NCBI GenBank assembly: GCA_049724395.1
Contig: JAUGWO010000091.1
Coordinates: forward strand, 62,001 to 126,000
Direction of reading: 5' to 3'
Length of the DNA stretch: 64,000 nt
Source of the DNA: Spongospora subterranea f. sp. subterranea
Lineage: Eukaryota > Endomyxa: Phytomyxea > Phytomyxea > Plasmodiophorida
A program made the position numbers and the translations under genes. Positions 1 to 12,704 of this stretch are shown one piece after another. Each line of letters opens with the position of its first letter. Within the stretch, counting starts at the first letter, position 1. The notes beneath the pieces were generated by a model. That model saw only the letters and a program-made list of their open reading frames with translations. It was not told where the DNA came from and made no database searches.

Positions 1-3000
1 CAACGCGCGCTTGATCAACAGATGTCAAGCAGTCAAAAAAAACGCATTCCTGTTGATCGAAGAAAAATTCTAAGGCGGATTGTTGAAGTTGGTATCGCCG
101 GCGTCTAACACTGCGTAGACTCTCAAACGCCCTTGCAACGATTAGTGACGGAAAGACGAATATAAACAGCAGCAAACCATTGATGGCGGTGCATTGCACA
201 TGAACGGGCGAAATCAAGAGTGGCACATGAGTAAGATCTATGACCAACAACCGTATCCACATCCGCCAGAAACGGTTCAAAAACGATGAAATTCTGGTCA
301 ACCCGTAAAGTACCACGGACGTTGGTCAATGGGTTGACCATGACGCAGTCAATAGTAATTCCAGCGTGTCGGGGAGAAACTTCGGCATCCGGTGAATGGT
401 CATCGTCATAAATATCACAGAGGTCCCAGTCAACTTCTTTGCTAGGGTTGCTACCAACTGTCAAACCATCGGATAAAGGTAGAGTAGTGTCACTTTCCGT
501 CGCAGCTGTCTGCGCCAAGTAAACGTTAATAGTCGGTAGCATCAGGCGAAGACACAGTGCATTTACCTCGGTGAAAGACAAACGATTTAAATGGTTTTGG
601 ATAAGAAACGTATGCGTAGAATCAAGATGAGGAGAACCGTTGAAAAATGGCTCTAAGACCGGGCAACTACTACAGCCTGAAGATGAGATAGGAATTGCCC
701 AAAACACCTGGGAAGGGCTGTCGGAGCCCCATACTATGCCCGAGCAACCAAAACTGTATAACAACTCTTTCAGGCGATACGCTGATACCTAGATAGCGAA
801 TGTAAATTCAACTCAAATTGACGATTTGCTAGCGTACCATTTCGTCGTATCGCTGATTCAACCCCCAAGTCACCTTGCGCCTTGCCTTAATTTCTGCATT
901 CAACCGAATACGATGAGATCTTTTCGCAACGACATCATCTTCAGAAATAGCGGGAGGGCATATCAAAAAATATGACCGAACTCCCGCTTCTAAACGGCAT
1001 CGTTCCCTGATACAATCAGTAAATCTTGAAGTTTGAGACGATTTTTCGAACTTGATCATCTCATTCAAAGAAGAGAACATAGCTTGAAGCATGGAGGTTT
1101 GTATGAAATCCACATCAACCTGGCAGCTTGACAATAGATTGGCCGTATGAGGATGTACGGAAAAAGTGTGTGTATCGGGGTCAATCCCAACTGGAATACA
1201 AAAAATAGTCGATGTATAGGGAGGAAAAACCATCGTTGCCGCTGAATCTGGACTGTCATGAATATATAGTGTCTGTAGTTCTCCAAAACGTCGGTTTCGT
1301 AAAGCGGTTTTCAGGAGACTCGTTATCGAAGGATCGTCATAATGTTCAGCTTGAATGGCAATAAACGGAGAGAAGGAAGCAATGACGTTAGAGCACAGCT
1401 CCGAAACAATTCTGAGCCCTCTGGACAACTGGCAGTCTAATAACATTTCAGACTGCGACGCTATCTGCAATGAACAGATCCGCTGGAGAAACAAAATTAC
1501 AGCAGTATTTGTTCCAGGCAAACCGGAAGAATCTAAAGCAGCAAGGTTGACTAAACTCTGGACTTGAGAAACTAGACGATCAAGCCCAGGTTCATCGCGC
1601 TCATCGAACTTCATTGCAATCGATTCACTGAGATAAAGTAGAAACACTTGTAAAAGATTTAAACGATGGGGATCACCGGTGTCCCCAATTACATAAAGAG
1701 ACAGTCTAAGCTGAATAGTTATTTCAATCAGAACTTGAACATGGGGCATATCTGCAGCAATGTCAGATGGCGACGGTGATCTCTCTGCTCTCGTGGCCTG
1801 TCAACTTCATCACACAAAATCCAGTTTTCTGGAGATACAGAGGCTTCCGCTTTTGAGGAACCAGAGAAAGCGGAAATTTCTTTGAAAGATTCTGGTTCGT
1901 TTGCGAAGAGAGTAGATTTCCTTCGAACTCTAGGCGCATATGCCCCGCAGCCACACCAAGTTTCCTATAGGTTAAAAAAATGAGCAGGACGAATACGAGA
2001 AGCTGCCTGCTCACCTCCTCTAAAAGATCACCAAAGGCGCAAATATTGACCGAGAACAGTTGATGCGCGGAACCCTTGACACGTTCGAACGAAGATTGCT
2101 GCAAACCTGATATCACCCTTGCAAAAAGATATCGTTCCACGTTGAATACATCAAAAGGAATATCAAGAAATGACATCCGAAGGCAGGCAAGAGTTTCACG
2201 TATAATTGGCGAGGCATTCGCACGGTAAATAAGCGCATGAACCAATATAAGTTGAATAACCTCAAAAACCAGCTGGTTTACTCCTTTCGAAAGGAATTCA
2301 TCCTCCATGGCGTCCCATTCAATAAGCTGGAACAAAGGAATTGCCCATGAAGAAAGTGGCTCAAATAGAAGACGGTTTCTGTTATCCGACGTTTGCAAAA
2401 TATGATAAATGCTCGTTAAAAGCAGCGGGATATTCGGAAAAGCAGGTAAAAGTCCAAATAATGTTGTTATATGTACCAGATGCCTGTCATGAACCGCTTC
2501 GATTATGTCTGGAAGCGCAAAAACGTTATCGTCTGTGTTGTTTGAAGAAACCCAGCCGATAACATTGGCAACACCTAGTGTTCCAGGTGGCGAATTCCGC
2601 AAGAATAATTCAAGAAAAGAGCGATGCAGAACGTCATCTAAAAGAGGATTTCCATTCTTGCTAAGAACTTCGGAAAATTTGGGAAGTAATATACCAGTAA
2701 ACAATGAAGAGGATAACTCAATTCTTGATGACGCCAACAGCACATTGATGCAGTGCAAGCATGCAATTAATACCTCATGGGAACCATTGAATCGCAAAAC
2801 TGACGCTAAAGAGGCATCCAGCGAACTTCGTAAAACATCTGGTTCATTACAGTCACTGAGGTGGCTCGTTAAAAATTCGATGAACTGGGCCGAATGCAAC
2901 GGGTCGCGGCATTCATCAATGAACGAAATGGTTTCAATATACTGCAATTCTGTCAGGTCAGCTAACGACGATAGCAATAAATGCCGAACGCGCATGGAGA

Positions 3001-5024
3001 CACGATCATTCCCAGGGATAAATGCACTTATTCGATCAAAAAGCTATAATAACAGCATTCAGATGCCAATACAGGAAGACAATGAAAATCTGATGCAGAC
3101 CAACCGAAGTATCAGTATTGATAACTGTTCCAGGGCATCGCCCAAGAAGAATCGTTCTGCAAATTTCACCCATATGCAAAACCGTTGCGGAATCAACCCC
3201 TGGTCTAGCCCACCTGAAGAACCAATTAGCAGTAACTAAATGTCAGATGATATTACTACCAATCAAGACGGAGGATATGATTGCAAACAGACGGCAGCAA
3301 AGGTTTGATGTTATCTGAAGACTTCATCAGTTAGCATGCTTGTTGCAGGCAAAGTTGAAAAACGACCTGGCTTTTTCCAAAGATGCAGAACAAGCTGGTG
3401 ATATGCTTGGGCACTTGAAAGGGAAATATTTTCTGGACTGCAATGCAGTAAAAGAGAGCCAGCAATGGAGAAAAAAGTGCAACAGTCCGATGTTGCAAAT
3501 TGAGTCGGAAACAAAGATTGGCTTAGGGCAACATGAATAGTTCGAATTATTGATGAGTGTATATCTACACCATGATCTTGGAATGCACCAATAAATTTGA
3601 GACATGGTAAGAATAATCGGAAACGCGGTATAAAGACATCACAGAGTCGCGTATTAACCGATGCACCTGAAGAAACAGGTTGAGTTTACCATGGGAAGCG
3701 AAACCGCATTCACTAACTTGCATTCAAAAATAATGACGCCTTAACAGATCCTGTATAAGAATCTGAAGGGGAAACATCAATACATACTGCATCTTCGGTT
3801 GCCTGTGGGTGAAATGCAAACACAAAGGACACTGCGACACTGAAGGAATACATCAACTAAACACGGAGAGAGGTTATACGCAGCAGCATACTTATCCACA
3901 AGACGTCCAGAGAAAGAGCTCGAAAATTTCGTGAATATGTTTTCGGCGACAGAATCGGACCTAGGAAAACATTAACTCGCCCTTGTAAGAGCACTGAATG
4001 AGCAGCTCTGACATGACCGGAACACAATAGTCAACACCGGCCTGATATATTGATGCCAATGATGAGCACGCAGATATACGATCATTGAACAAGTAGATTG
4101 CTCCAAGATAGCCGGAAAAGTGTGATGCTTCTGGCAAACGGTGATGCATCGATTCGCATAAACACCCGATTCCACCCTCTAGAATAGCGGTAATCTAGGG
4201 GAATGTGTACATCAGAGCGTGACGGACCGCCATATAAAACTTTACTTTTGGATAACAAAAATCGGTGTCTTGAATTAGAGGTACGGGAAGTTGGTTAACC
4301 GTTATCTCGACCTGCTGCTTTTTCGAAACAAGCGGAGCCGACCTGCCGCGGACCATACGTATACAAAGAAATTGCCATTCCTTTGCGTTCAGAGCGGGTT
4401 CAAGGGAATTGACATGCTGCACATCATCTAATTGCGATGCTGCCGAACTGACATAAATGCGTCCTTGAGAATCAATGGTAGCGCAGATGAATGAACCATA
4501 TGCGCCCGCAAAGCAGAATAACACCTCCCGGCAGTCAAGCGTTGGGGCTATCCAACAACCGAATGTAAAAGCGGTCGAAGACCACTTATGTAAAGGAGAT
4601 TGAATTCGGATACCGCCTTTAGACATTTTGAAAAAAGATCGTGGCATTGTTGCCACGGCATCTGTCTGAATCTTCGCGATTATCGCGCTGGCGTCGTCAT
4701 TCGGCCGGTCACTATGTGTGAATTTGCTCAACTGACGAACATAGTCAAAGAGCTTGGGATGTATATCATATATATCGCTTCCACCGCCAACCGCTCTGTT
4801 TTCCATTGGCTACTGGAGCATTAGACCCATCAACAATAATTCCGTCATCATCAAAATCCCTGGGTACGTTACGCAATATGTTTTCAGTTACTCCCTCAGT
4901 TAGCTGATCATACACGAGCGCGAAACTTTCATACTACTCACATACCCATCAGGCTGCTTACGAATACCTGCTCTTTTCGTTTTCGATTGGAAAATGGTTG
5001 GTTCAGCACTTCGTGTTCCCTCAT
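1..5024 (-). CDS. BEACH-domain protein (neurobeachin/WDFY3/Lvs type), 3' end outside window
   Basis: BEACH proteins are very large scaffolds that act in vesicle traffic, lysosome-related organelles or selective autophagy. Several domains are visible in order on the minus strand. A concanavalin A-like lectin segment near 3960-4800 contains FTFGCWIAP and continues into HFSGYLGAIYLF. A long helical, armadillo-like stretch (about 830-2995) follows. The PH-BEACH entry sits at the left edge, with NPLTNVRGTLRV near 300-340 and RRRRYQLQQSALEFFF near 30-90, joined by a roughly 46-nt intron. The BEACH catalytic-like core and WD repeats would lie left of base 1. The start ATG at 5022-5024 is chosen because splicing out a 34-nt intron (4934-4967) and a 58-nt intron links it to the lectin exon. 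The start lies 73 bp from the divergent COG6 start. Which BEACH subfamily is uncertain; the family is clear. Confidence 0.85.
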
Positions 5025-5097
5025 ATTTTGTTCACTGGGCTTTAGCTTCAACGCAGAGTTGAGCACGTCTTGTCATGTGACCATTCTTCTCCTGCAA

Positions 5098-7455
5098 TGG
5101 TGTCTTCCCTTGCTGAGCTGTCTACGTTTTTCGATGAAAACCTGGTTCAGAATCGACGAAATTTAGGGAGAATCATTGAACGTCGTGGTAATGGCACTGT
5201 TTCTCTCCTTTTTTTTTCTTAGGTTTGTTCTACAACAGGAATGGAGCAACATGTGAATTTTATCGATTCGTTCGAAGGCATCACACAGGTTTGTTTTTAT
5301 CGTGTAGCGGTTTGATACATGCAATAATTTCGATCAAGCATCTTGAGAAATTGAAGATATGTATAAATGCGCTGGGGGCTTCATGTACGAATCTTCATCA
5401 AGACACCCTTCTTGCCAAAGATCGGGCGGCGGCTTTGGTTGGGAGAACAAATCAACTGAACAAACAAAGGTTGATTGCCAAAGACATGGAGAACATCGCC
5501 CGGGAATTTGTTCAAAATTTCCAGCTAACTCAGGAAGAAGAAGATATTCTAAAGAGTGGGCATGTTTCTGAGCTTTTTTTTTCGGCAATCGACCGCCTTC
5601 AGGTCAGAATTACCCAACTTGTTTGCTGCAAACTCCATCTTCCATCAGTGTTTTAAATTTTATGCTCAGGTTATCCGTGACAAGAGTAAACAACTATTAA
5701 TTGCCTACAATCAAAAAGCTGGATTGGACATAATGGATTCGATGGCGGTGATGTTTGAAACTTCTCTTGATGCTTTATGCAGATCTACTATTTCAAGTAT
5801 TCGGACGCTCCATGATGCAAGCCCTGAAGTGTCGCCTTTGCTGATCAAATCAGTGACGACACTACGCTTGCGGCCGGCTTACTTTTCTCACTGCCTTCAA
5901 GAGCTTGCTACCATAAGTAACTTTGAAAACAGTTCTACTTCTTCAAAAATTAACTGGCTGTTCAGGGAAAACTTCGCTGCTACAGAGATTTTCTGATGCT
6001 CTAATAAAAGGTGGACCAAATGGTATGCCAAGGCCTATTGAAATTCACATTCACGATCGGCTTCGATATGTCAGGTTTGAATTTGTCACTCTCGAAGATT
6101 GTGCGCAATTCAATTTGTGTAGTGATATTCTGGCGTGGGTCCACCAATCAATTGCATTTGAAATCGAATTGAGTCTGGCGTTATTATCTGGAGAATCCTT
6201 AAATCAGACACCAGAAAGGTTCACGCACAAACGCCTGTCTAGTCCCCACCAGCCTCCGTCGTCTGAAGTGTCTGATTACCTCGAGTCGGTATTTGAAAAT
6301 ATTCTTCTTTTGTTGCAAGAACGTATTCACCAGGTTTATACATACGTTGAGTCACAACTCTTTTCACCATCGGTTCCCAAGTGTCTTTTTTTTAGGCCAT
6401 AGAAAGTGAAGTTGACCCGGATTTGCTATTTCAAATCTCTACTTTGTTCACATTCTATCGACAAATTTTAGGATCGCTTCTATGTTACAACTGTCGACTT
6501 GTCAATGACCTTAGCGCATTACATGAAAAGTCAATGTCGCGTCTGCTTGGTAACATGGATTGTTTTTGTGTAGAAATTGTTATTCAGTTGTTTTTCGCCG
6601 CAAAATATAGGGTTACTGAAGGCGCAATGGCAAAGCCTCATTGCGTCGCCGCCTTCTGTAGGGTTACAGCTAAAAGTACCAGATGTCGTGAATGAAATGC
6701 TCGGCCGCTTAAGTGCAATGATGCAAACCCATAATTCTTCAGTGACTCCTTCTGAGGATATATTTGAACCGGTTTTAACATCAGTCATTGATCCAATATT
6801 TGAATTATGCGCTGCCATGACTGTCAACAGGAATGCATCGGAGTCATCAGTTTTACATTTGAACGTTTTAACTCGAGTCCAGAATACGTTGTGGCCCTTC
6901 GCTTTTGCGTCAAAAAGAAACGATGGCCTGCTCAAGTTGCGAGATGAATACTTACAGACGCTAATCAAGCATCAGTCCGACAGTATTCTACAACGAGTTG
7001 GTCTCGCAGATATTCAGCAGCTAAGTCACCAGTTCAATGAATCGGTTACCTTCCTCTGTTATTGCTACTCTTATTTTTGCTAATCGGTTCCTCAGGAGCA
7101 CAAAGACGTCCCGCTAAGTGAAATGCCCGGAATGAATGCTTCATCGATTCGTAATATTGTAAAAGAATTTTACAAAACTCTTTTTTCACTTGGTACGATT
7201 GATCTGCCGGAATGTGAACGTCTTGTTCTTCCCCAACTCCGAATGGCGGTATGCCCATCCTAAGACCGAACTACTCATTGTGACTTTCTTTTGAGTCAGG
7301 CCCGTGATGGTGTTGCTCAAGCTTTGAATCAGTCATATCAGTCGCTTTATTGCGCAATAAAAGATCCAAAAAGCGGATATGCAGACCCAGACGTTATTCT
7401 TGAATATTCTCCCAGCGATGTGTCGACATTGCTTGATACATCTGTAAATACTTAA
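5098..7455 (+). CDS. COG6: Conserved oligomeric Golgi complex subunit 6
   Basis: COG6 is a lobe B subunit of the COG tether, which captures retrograde intra-Golgi vesicles and interacts with SNAREs. Family-specific stretches are readable across the exons: YNQKAGLDIMDSMAV (near 5710), GGPNGMPRPIEIHIHDRLRYV (near 6010-6075), then SDILAWVHQSIAFE after a short intron. The C-terminus, EYSPSDVSTLL, matches the YSPxQVQTLL ending of the family. The start at MVSSLAELSTFF is the first ATG leading into the helical N-terminus. Intron 1 must end at ACAACAG to keep the frame, giving RRGMEQHVNFIDSF. Several introns of about 45-55 nt interrupt the gene. It is head-to-head with the BEACH gene and must share a tiny promoter with it. 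Confidence 0.93.
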
Positions 7456-8600
7456 CCAATATACACCAGTTGTTCTATTATTCCCGTGTTCACCATGGGT
7501 CCCATAACGGAATTTACCATCTTAGGATGCCGCATACTTATAGTCCGTATCGCATTTGTTTAGTGGGTTCATCAAGAACAGGAAGCTTGTGTTAGGCGAA
7601 GTCAAACGAGCGGTGGCTGCCCAATTTCCGGGAAGTGCCACACGCTGTATATTGCCTGGGAAGGTCGGAGGTGCTGCGCTCCCTTGAGGGAAAATCGCCT
7701 TCGGCGATGCGGTTGGGAACCAGAAAACCAGATTGTACTGGACCGACTCGTCATATTACATCGAGGAGCAGAGACGTAAAAAATCTCTGTGATTATGATT
7801 GATGATGAGTAAGGATGAAAATCTCAATGGGCACTAACAACTCTAAGATTAATGCACAAGAAGGACTTGTCCTTTACTCAATTCCGACTACTCTCTTGGG
7901 CTTTATGAACCCTTTTTATGTGTAGTTTGATAATCGTTAGAAGTGTTGGCTCGTCAACTTTTTGGATCACATAGCTACGATGGCGGGCATTACTTGATAA
8001 ACAATTTCCTTTAATCAAAAAGAAAATGAATGCCCCTTAGGCAGATTCAACTACCATTGCAAACTTCAACGCAATTGGCCCCACTGTCAGATCCCAAGAT
8101 TGGCATGTCAGCCAGCGCTCAGCTCCTTTCTTATCAAGACCAAAATTATGTGCCATACGTACTCTTAAATTCTTGATTTTCTCATCCTGTCTCATCTGTG
8201 TCTGTGTACGAATCGGGCTCGATTCGGCCTGGTTTGACTCTGATTTGACCAGTGCACCACTGGCACTAGGACCATCACTGGCACTTGGACCATGTCCGAG
8301 ACAGTGTCACGCCCATTAATCCGCGAAATACACTCCCAGTTGACACCAAAGCCATTGCTGCAATTTAACACTTTCGATTCTCAGAACCTCTATCGTTTCC
8401 AGATTCACGTATCGTGCCAAAAAATCGGTTGGTGATGAGTGTTGCTGGAGCCGGCCGCCTCAGGCGGTTGTGGCAGGTCGGCTAACTCTCTAACTGTCTG
8501 TCTAATACATGTTCAGCGGGGCCCGGCTCCAGAGGGACGCGTCCTTGATAACCGAACTGGAGGCGCACAGCGTTATTTGCCTCGAATAGAATAGTAAATT
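7456..8600. other. Intergenic region between COG6 and the GTPBP1-like gene
   Basis: No protein-coding gene is supported here. The left half holds a cluster of short hairpins, listed separately as a candidate RNA. Near 8250-8300 there are repeated CACTGG/GACAGTG words (ACCACTGGCACT, ATCACTGGCACTT, GAGACAGTGTC), which may belong to the promoter of the downstream gene. Confidence 0.5.
7600..7790 (+). ncRNA. Candidate structured non-coding RNA (unassigned)
   Basis: Four compact stems lie within about 110 bases: TCCC/GGGA at 7680-7691 with a TTGA loop, TCGCC/GGCGA at 7695-7707, CCAG/CTGG near 7729-7742, and CAGAGA/TCTCTG at 7769-7789. Just upstream, at about 7657-7670, the sequence GGGAAGGTCGGAG resembles the GGAAnnUCnG core of conserved region I of eukaryotic RNase P RNA. 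A possible partner CCGAC occurs at 7743-7747, but that pairing is only 5 bp and the rest of the P RNA consensus is not evident. The strand and ends are guesses. It could equally be a structured 3' UTR of COG6 or chance. Confidence 0.22.
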
Positions 8601-10608
8601 ATGGCGGGCCAGGAAAGTAGCTCTAAACTGCCTTGTGATATTCGAGTGGGAGTGGTCGGCAACGTCGATGCAGGCATGTGTTGCAACAATCAACTGTAGC
8701 ACATGTTTTGACTCTGAAAACAGGGAAATCGACGTTAATTGGTGTATTAACTTCTGGAACACTCGATGATGGAAGAGGTGCGGCGATTGGTAATATCTGA
8801 ACCATACATGATTCAACTCTTTTTCTAGGATTGGCCAGGAGCGGGGTATTTCGCCATAAACATGAATTGGATTCAGGACGAACATCGTCCATATCGCACC
8901 ATATCTTGGGTTTCGATGCCAACCGGGAACCTGTTTTCAAACCCAAGGACAAGGCCGCAATCGGACGTGGAAAACCATTGGTGATCATAGTGAAACCGTT
9001 ATCGTGTTCATTGATCTAGCCGGACATGAAAAGTCAGTCGTTCGCCTTGGCGTGCCATTGAATCTGATGAACGATGGTATTTACAGGTATCTTAAGACGA
9101 CTATATGTGGCCTCTCAGGTTCGTATCCAGACTATGTCTGCGCTCTTATCGGAGCCAATATGGGTATCTCGAAAATGACAAAGGTTGTTTGCCAACGAAA
9201 TTATAGAAAAAGTTTAACCTTTTGGTTAGGAACATATCGGCGTTGCGATTGCACTGCAAATCCCCCTGTTTGTTGTTATTACAAAAGTTCGGGTTTTACC
9301 TCAAACATGACATTCTTTGGGGTCATAATTTGCGTATAGGTGGATATATGCCCTCCAGGCGTATTAAAGTCGACCCTCAACACGGTTTTGAGACTATTGA
9401 AATCACCTCAGGCTGGGAAACTCCCAGTCGTTGTTCGCTCCGCATCAGATATCAACACGGTGTTGAACAATGCCTCATCAGATGGCAATGCGACCGACTC
9501 CTCGTCCGGCTGTGGTCGTTTAGGGCAACGAGTAACGTGCTCACCCCATCCATAACTTTTAAATTTATGCTTTTTTACGCTTCAGGTATGCCCAATCTTC
9601 TTGGCCTCTTGCGTATCTGGCGTAGGAGTTGATTTACTAAAGACATTTTTGAGCAGATTGAGGCCGTACCGGTCAGTAACAGACCTCGTCTCAATCGCAC
9701 AAAAACCTCAAATTGAACTTCTACATAGGAGCTGGGTCGGTCGTGGTATCCAACCTGCTCATCTTCAGATTGACGAGGTATCTCCCATGGTTTCTGAGAA
9801 GCGTACTGTCAATCCAATGTGGTAGGCATTCCTTGTGTCTGGTGTTGGGATTGTCGTGTCTGGGACTGTTATATCTGGTGTTATTCAAGCTAATGATCAC
9901 ATGCTATTGGGGCCGTTCGCCGATGGGTCTTTCCTCCCGGTTCAGGTTGCACAATCAAAACTCTCAATTTTTTCTACATCTGACTACAACCGTAGATTCG
10001 CTCGTTACAATGCCGTCGGTCGCCATTATCATCCGCGTCGCCAGGTGTGGCATGTGCTGTTTCTCTTCGATCGCTATTAAGGAAGTCGCCCATCAAACTT
10101 CTTCGGTAATTATTTTTTGACCTTAAGATGAGTTCTTCATGATATTTCTATAGGCCATTTCTACGCAGGGGAATGGTGTTGATTGCTCGTACTGGCACGC
10201 CGACCGCATGTCGTCGTTTCGATGCTGAGATATTAGTGTTACATCATCCAACGACAATCCGACCGAATTATCAGGTGCAATGTTTTTTTTTCAGATTCTA
10301 CGTTCTGATTCCGTTCAGGCTGTTGTCCATTGTGGATCAATACGACAAACAGCAGCCATTGAATCAATCCAAAAAGTAAACAATGAAGCGGTTCCTGGAG
10401 AATTGGTTAAATCACTGAGAACAGGAGATAAAGCAACAGTGAGGTTGGATGATGCGAGTGCAGACATGTTGAAGAAGTAATATAAATTATTGATTCCAGG
10501 TTTCGATTTTTGAGCCGTCCTGAATATATTTGCTGTGATGAGACCATTATCTTCCGAGAAGGTAGCTGTAAAGGAATCGGAACCATCAAAAACACTTTCG
10601 TACAATGA
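8601..10608 (+). CDS. GTPBP1/GTPBP2-family translational GTPase
   Basis: GTPBP1-like proteins are EF-Tu/EF1A-related GTPases linked to mRNA surveillance and ribosome rescue. All GTPase motifs are readable after splicing: G1 GNVDAGKST, the family block [15 protein letters not shown]3 DLAGHEKYLKTT, and G4 TKVDICPPG. The C-terminal domains contain the diagnostic [12 protein letters not shown] and HCGSIRQTA blocks, and the protein ends in [14 protein letters not shown]. The ATG at 8601 precedes the G domain by only about 15 residues, so the long N-terminal extension of animal GTPBP1 is absent. The first intron (8674-8723) has a GC donor; only this GC-AG splice rebuilds the P-loop. The intron before KYLKTT runs from GTCAGTC to TTTACAG. 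Confidence 0.93.
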
Positions 10609-10671
10609 TGTGTATGGAACGACAAGATTGAAAGAGAAAAATTTATACATTATAAAATAAACGAAAAAATA

Positions 10672-12259
10672 TTATTTGACAATACGTTTTGTGCCTTTTT
10701 TTATGGTCTTCGACTTTACAGTGGCGCCTGTAACTTCGGCCTTGGACAACGCTTTTTTCTTATGCCCGCCCTCTGTTTTAACTTTTGTCTTTTGATTGGC
10801 AATCTCACTCGCAAGAGATTTGTTAGGAGCTGAGCTAACGGCTTTTGCACGCTTTACAGTTGGTGTGTTCATTTTGGCGTTTTTGCTTTGTTTGGGGATA
10901 GGCCCGTTAGCCGAAGTATTGTCTGTTTCGTTCATCAATGAAAGAACCCCTTGTCTCAAGTTCGCTTCTAAATCGCCAACGGATTGGGCTGCTTTCGGTT
11001 TCTTCTTCTCTATTGATTTCTTCGGTGTTTTCCCTAAGATTTGGGCTGCTTTTGGTTTCTTCTCTTCTGATTTCTTCGGGGTTTTCCCTGACGTCTTCTT
11101 GCTCACTTTCGCCTTCTTTAGCGCTGTGGCATGCGTTCCTTCGAAAGAGGCCTGGTTGCGGTTGCGATGGCGCTCCTTGACTGGTTTAGCTGAAGGCTTC
11201 TTCCCACTAATTCGCCGCTCTGCAGGTGTCGGACCTTGTCGAGCCATCGCTTTGAAAACTCTAGCAAATCATTTAGCATTAGACCTTCATTCTGATTTTT
11301 CGACTTTACCTGATCTTCCGTTCTTTGAACATACTCTCATGGAAGGCAATGGCCGCCTTCAAGCTATCGACTGTGGAGAATTGCACATAAGCGAATCCTT
11401 TCCCGATATTCGAATGCCGGTCCCGGATGCATCGTACAAAATCAATGGGGCCGCAGGTCGCGAAAAAATCGAACAGATCGTTCTCGGATACATCGAATGG
11501 GAGATTTCCTGTCAGGTAAAATTTGGTGACGATGACGCGATTGGATGTTTTGCGTTTCTTACCAACGAAAGCGCATCGTTTATCGTCATGTCCCGCTGCT
11601 TGTTCTCCAATTCTGTCAATACGAACGTGATGATTATCTAAAAGAGCGCCGTTCATTTGGCAGATGTCGTCCAACGCAGACGAATCCTTCATAACGACAT
11701 AGCAGTTCATGGCTTGGCGGGAATCATGAAACTAATCAACTAAGTCACCCCACCGAGACGATGAAAAATACAATGGACTAGGTACCTTCTTTTGGATGAA
11801 AGCAGCTTTCTTCGGCAGTTTAGGGTCCGAAAACGACGCAGATCGAAATCGAATGGACTCGACTTCACCTTTACCAGCTAAGAATGTCTTGATTGTTTTC
11901 TTGGTTGATGAGACAGGAATATTGCCAATAAACACAGTTCGGTCATTTCTTTCGTCGGAGTCATGTTTTGTCTTGAGTTTTTCGGCGACCTTCTGCTTCT
12001 TATTAGGAATTTCCACTTCGTCGTCGCTTGAATCGGGATACTGTTTTTTATTGGAACTCTTCCTCTTAACTGGTTGATCAGTTCGAACTAACGAGATCGG
12101 CTCAGACACAAATTCGGGCTCTACACCTGGGTTTATAGTCAGACTTAGTTGTCCTGGCTGGTAGGCTTCCATTGCCAAATAACCGAACTGCAACGAATTT
12201 TTTTCAGAAACCGTGGCGCAGTCCGGTCTTCCTGCCAAGTCCGGCCACGGACTATTCAT
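10672..12259 (-). CDS. RBM34/Nop12-like nucleolar RNA-binding protein
   Basis: Family members bind pre-60S RNA with two RRM domains and help 25S/28S rRNA maturation in the nucleolus. Exon 1 has an acidic-basic N-terminus (SSDDEVEIPNKKQK) and RRM1 RNP2 TVFIGNIPV followed by VESIRFRSA, as in RBM34. Exon 2 carries NCYVVMKD and RRM2 (CAFV|GNLPFDVSEN, then GKGFAYVQF). The C-terminal exon (10672-11247) is a long lysine-rich tail with repeats of KTPKKS and KKPKAAQ. An intron at 11713-11785 separates exons 1 and 2. A 54-nt intron (11509-11562) splits RNP2 of RRM2, is a multiple of three and has no stop codon. The start at 12259 is the first in-frame ATG, shared promoter side with the PP2A gene. Confidence 0.88.
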
Positions 12260-12704
12260 TGTCGCTAGATTTCGACAGGATATAAAACGCCGTTTTGCAA
12301 AAAATCGACCCTTCTGTGCAAATTATCGAAATAATTTTCAAGACACGTTCGATACTTCAACTTTTGCACGTTCATTTGTTGAAGCACAATTTGTTGGGGA
12401 GATGGTCCAATCAAAATACTCCACGAAAACAAGAATTGCCAGCCAACTGTGCACTGTGTACGAGCGGGTTGCGTGGGGGTTGCGCCATGGCAAACATTAT
12501 CATGAAGTGCGCGGTCCCCGCCATCCTGTCTGTGTTGGTCAAGTCACCAGGCGAAAAGTTGCGTCATCAACTTGTCGAGCTTATAATACCGTATCAACGG
12601 GGATTAGAGTTCTGCGAGCTCTTTTTTCGGGGGACGCTTTGGTCCCGGGAATCGTCTTTAATTCTAGGCCAACAAGGTTCTAAAAGCCGCCGATTCGAGT
12701 TTCG
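12260..12704. promoter_or_regulatory. Divergent promoter region, RBM34-like / PP2A-A
   Basis: About 445 bp separates two divergent start codons. It contains GCACTGTGTAC at 12451-12461, one case of the GTACAGTG/CACTGTAC-type word that recurs upstream of other housekeeping genes in the window. The open frames crossing this region show no recognisable protein. Confidence 0.45.

Noticed and set aside
10796-11641. 281-codon plus-strand open frame
   Set aside because: It lies antisense to the lysine-rich tail and RRM2 of the RBM34-like gene; the minus strand carries the RNP motifs.
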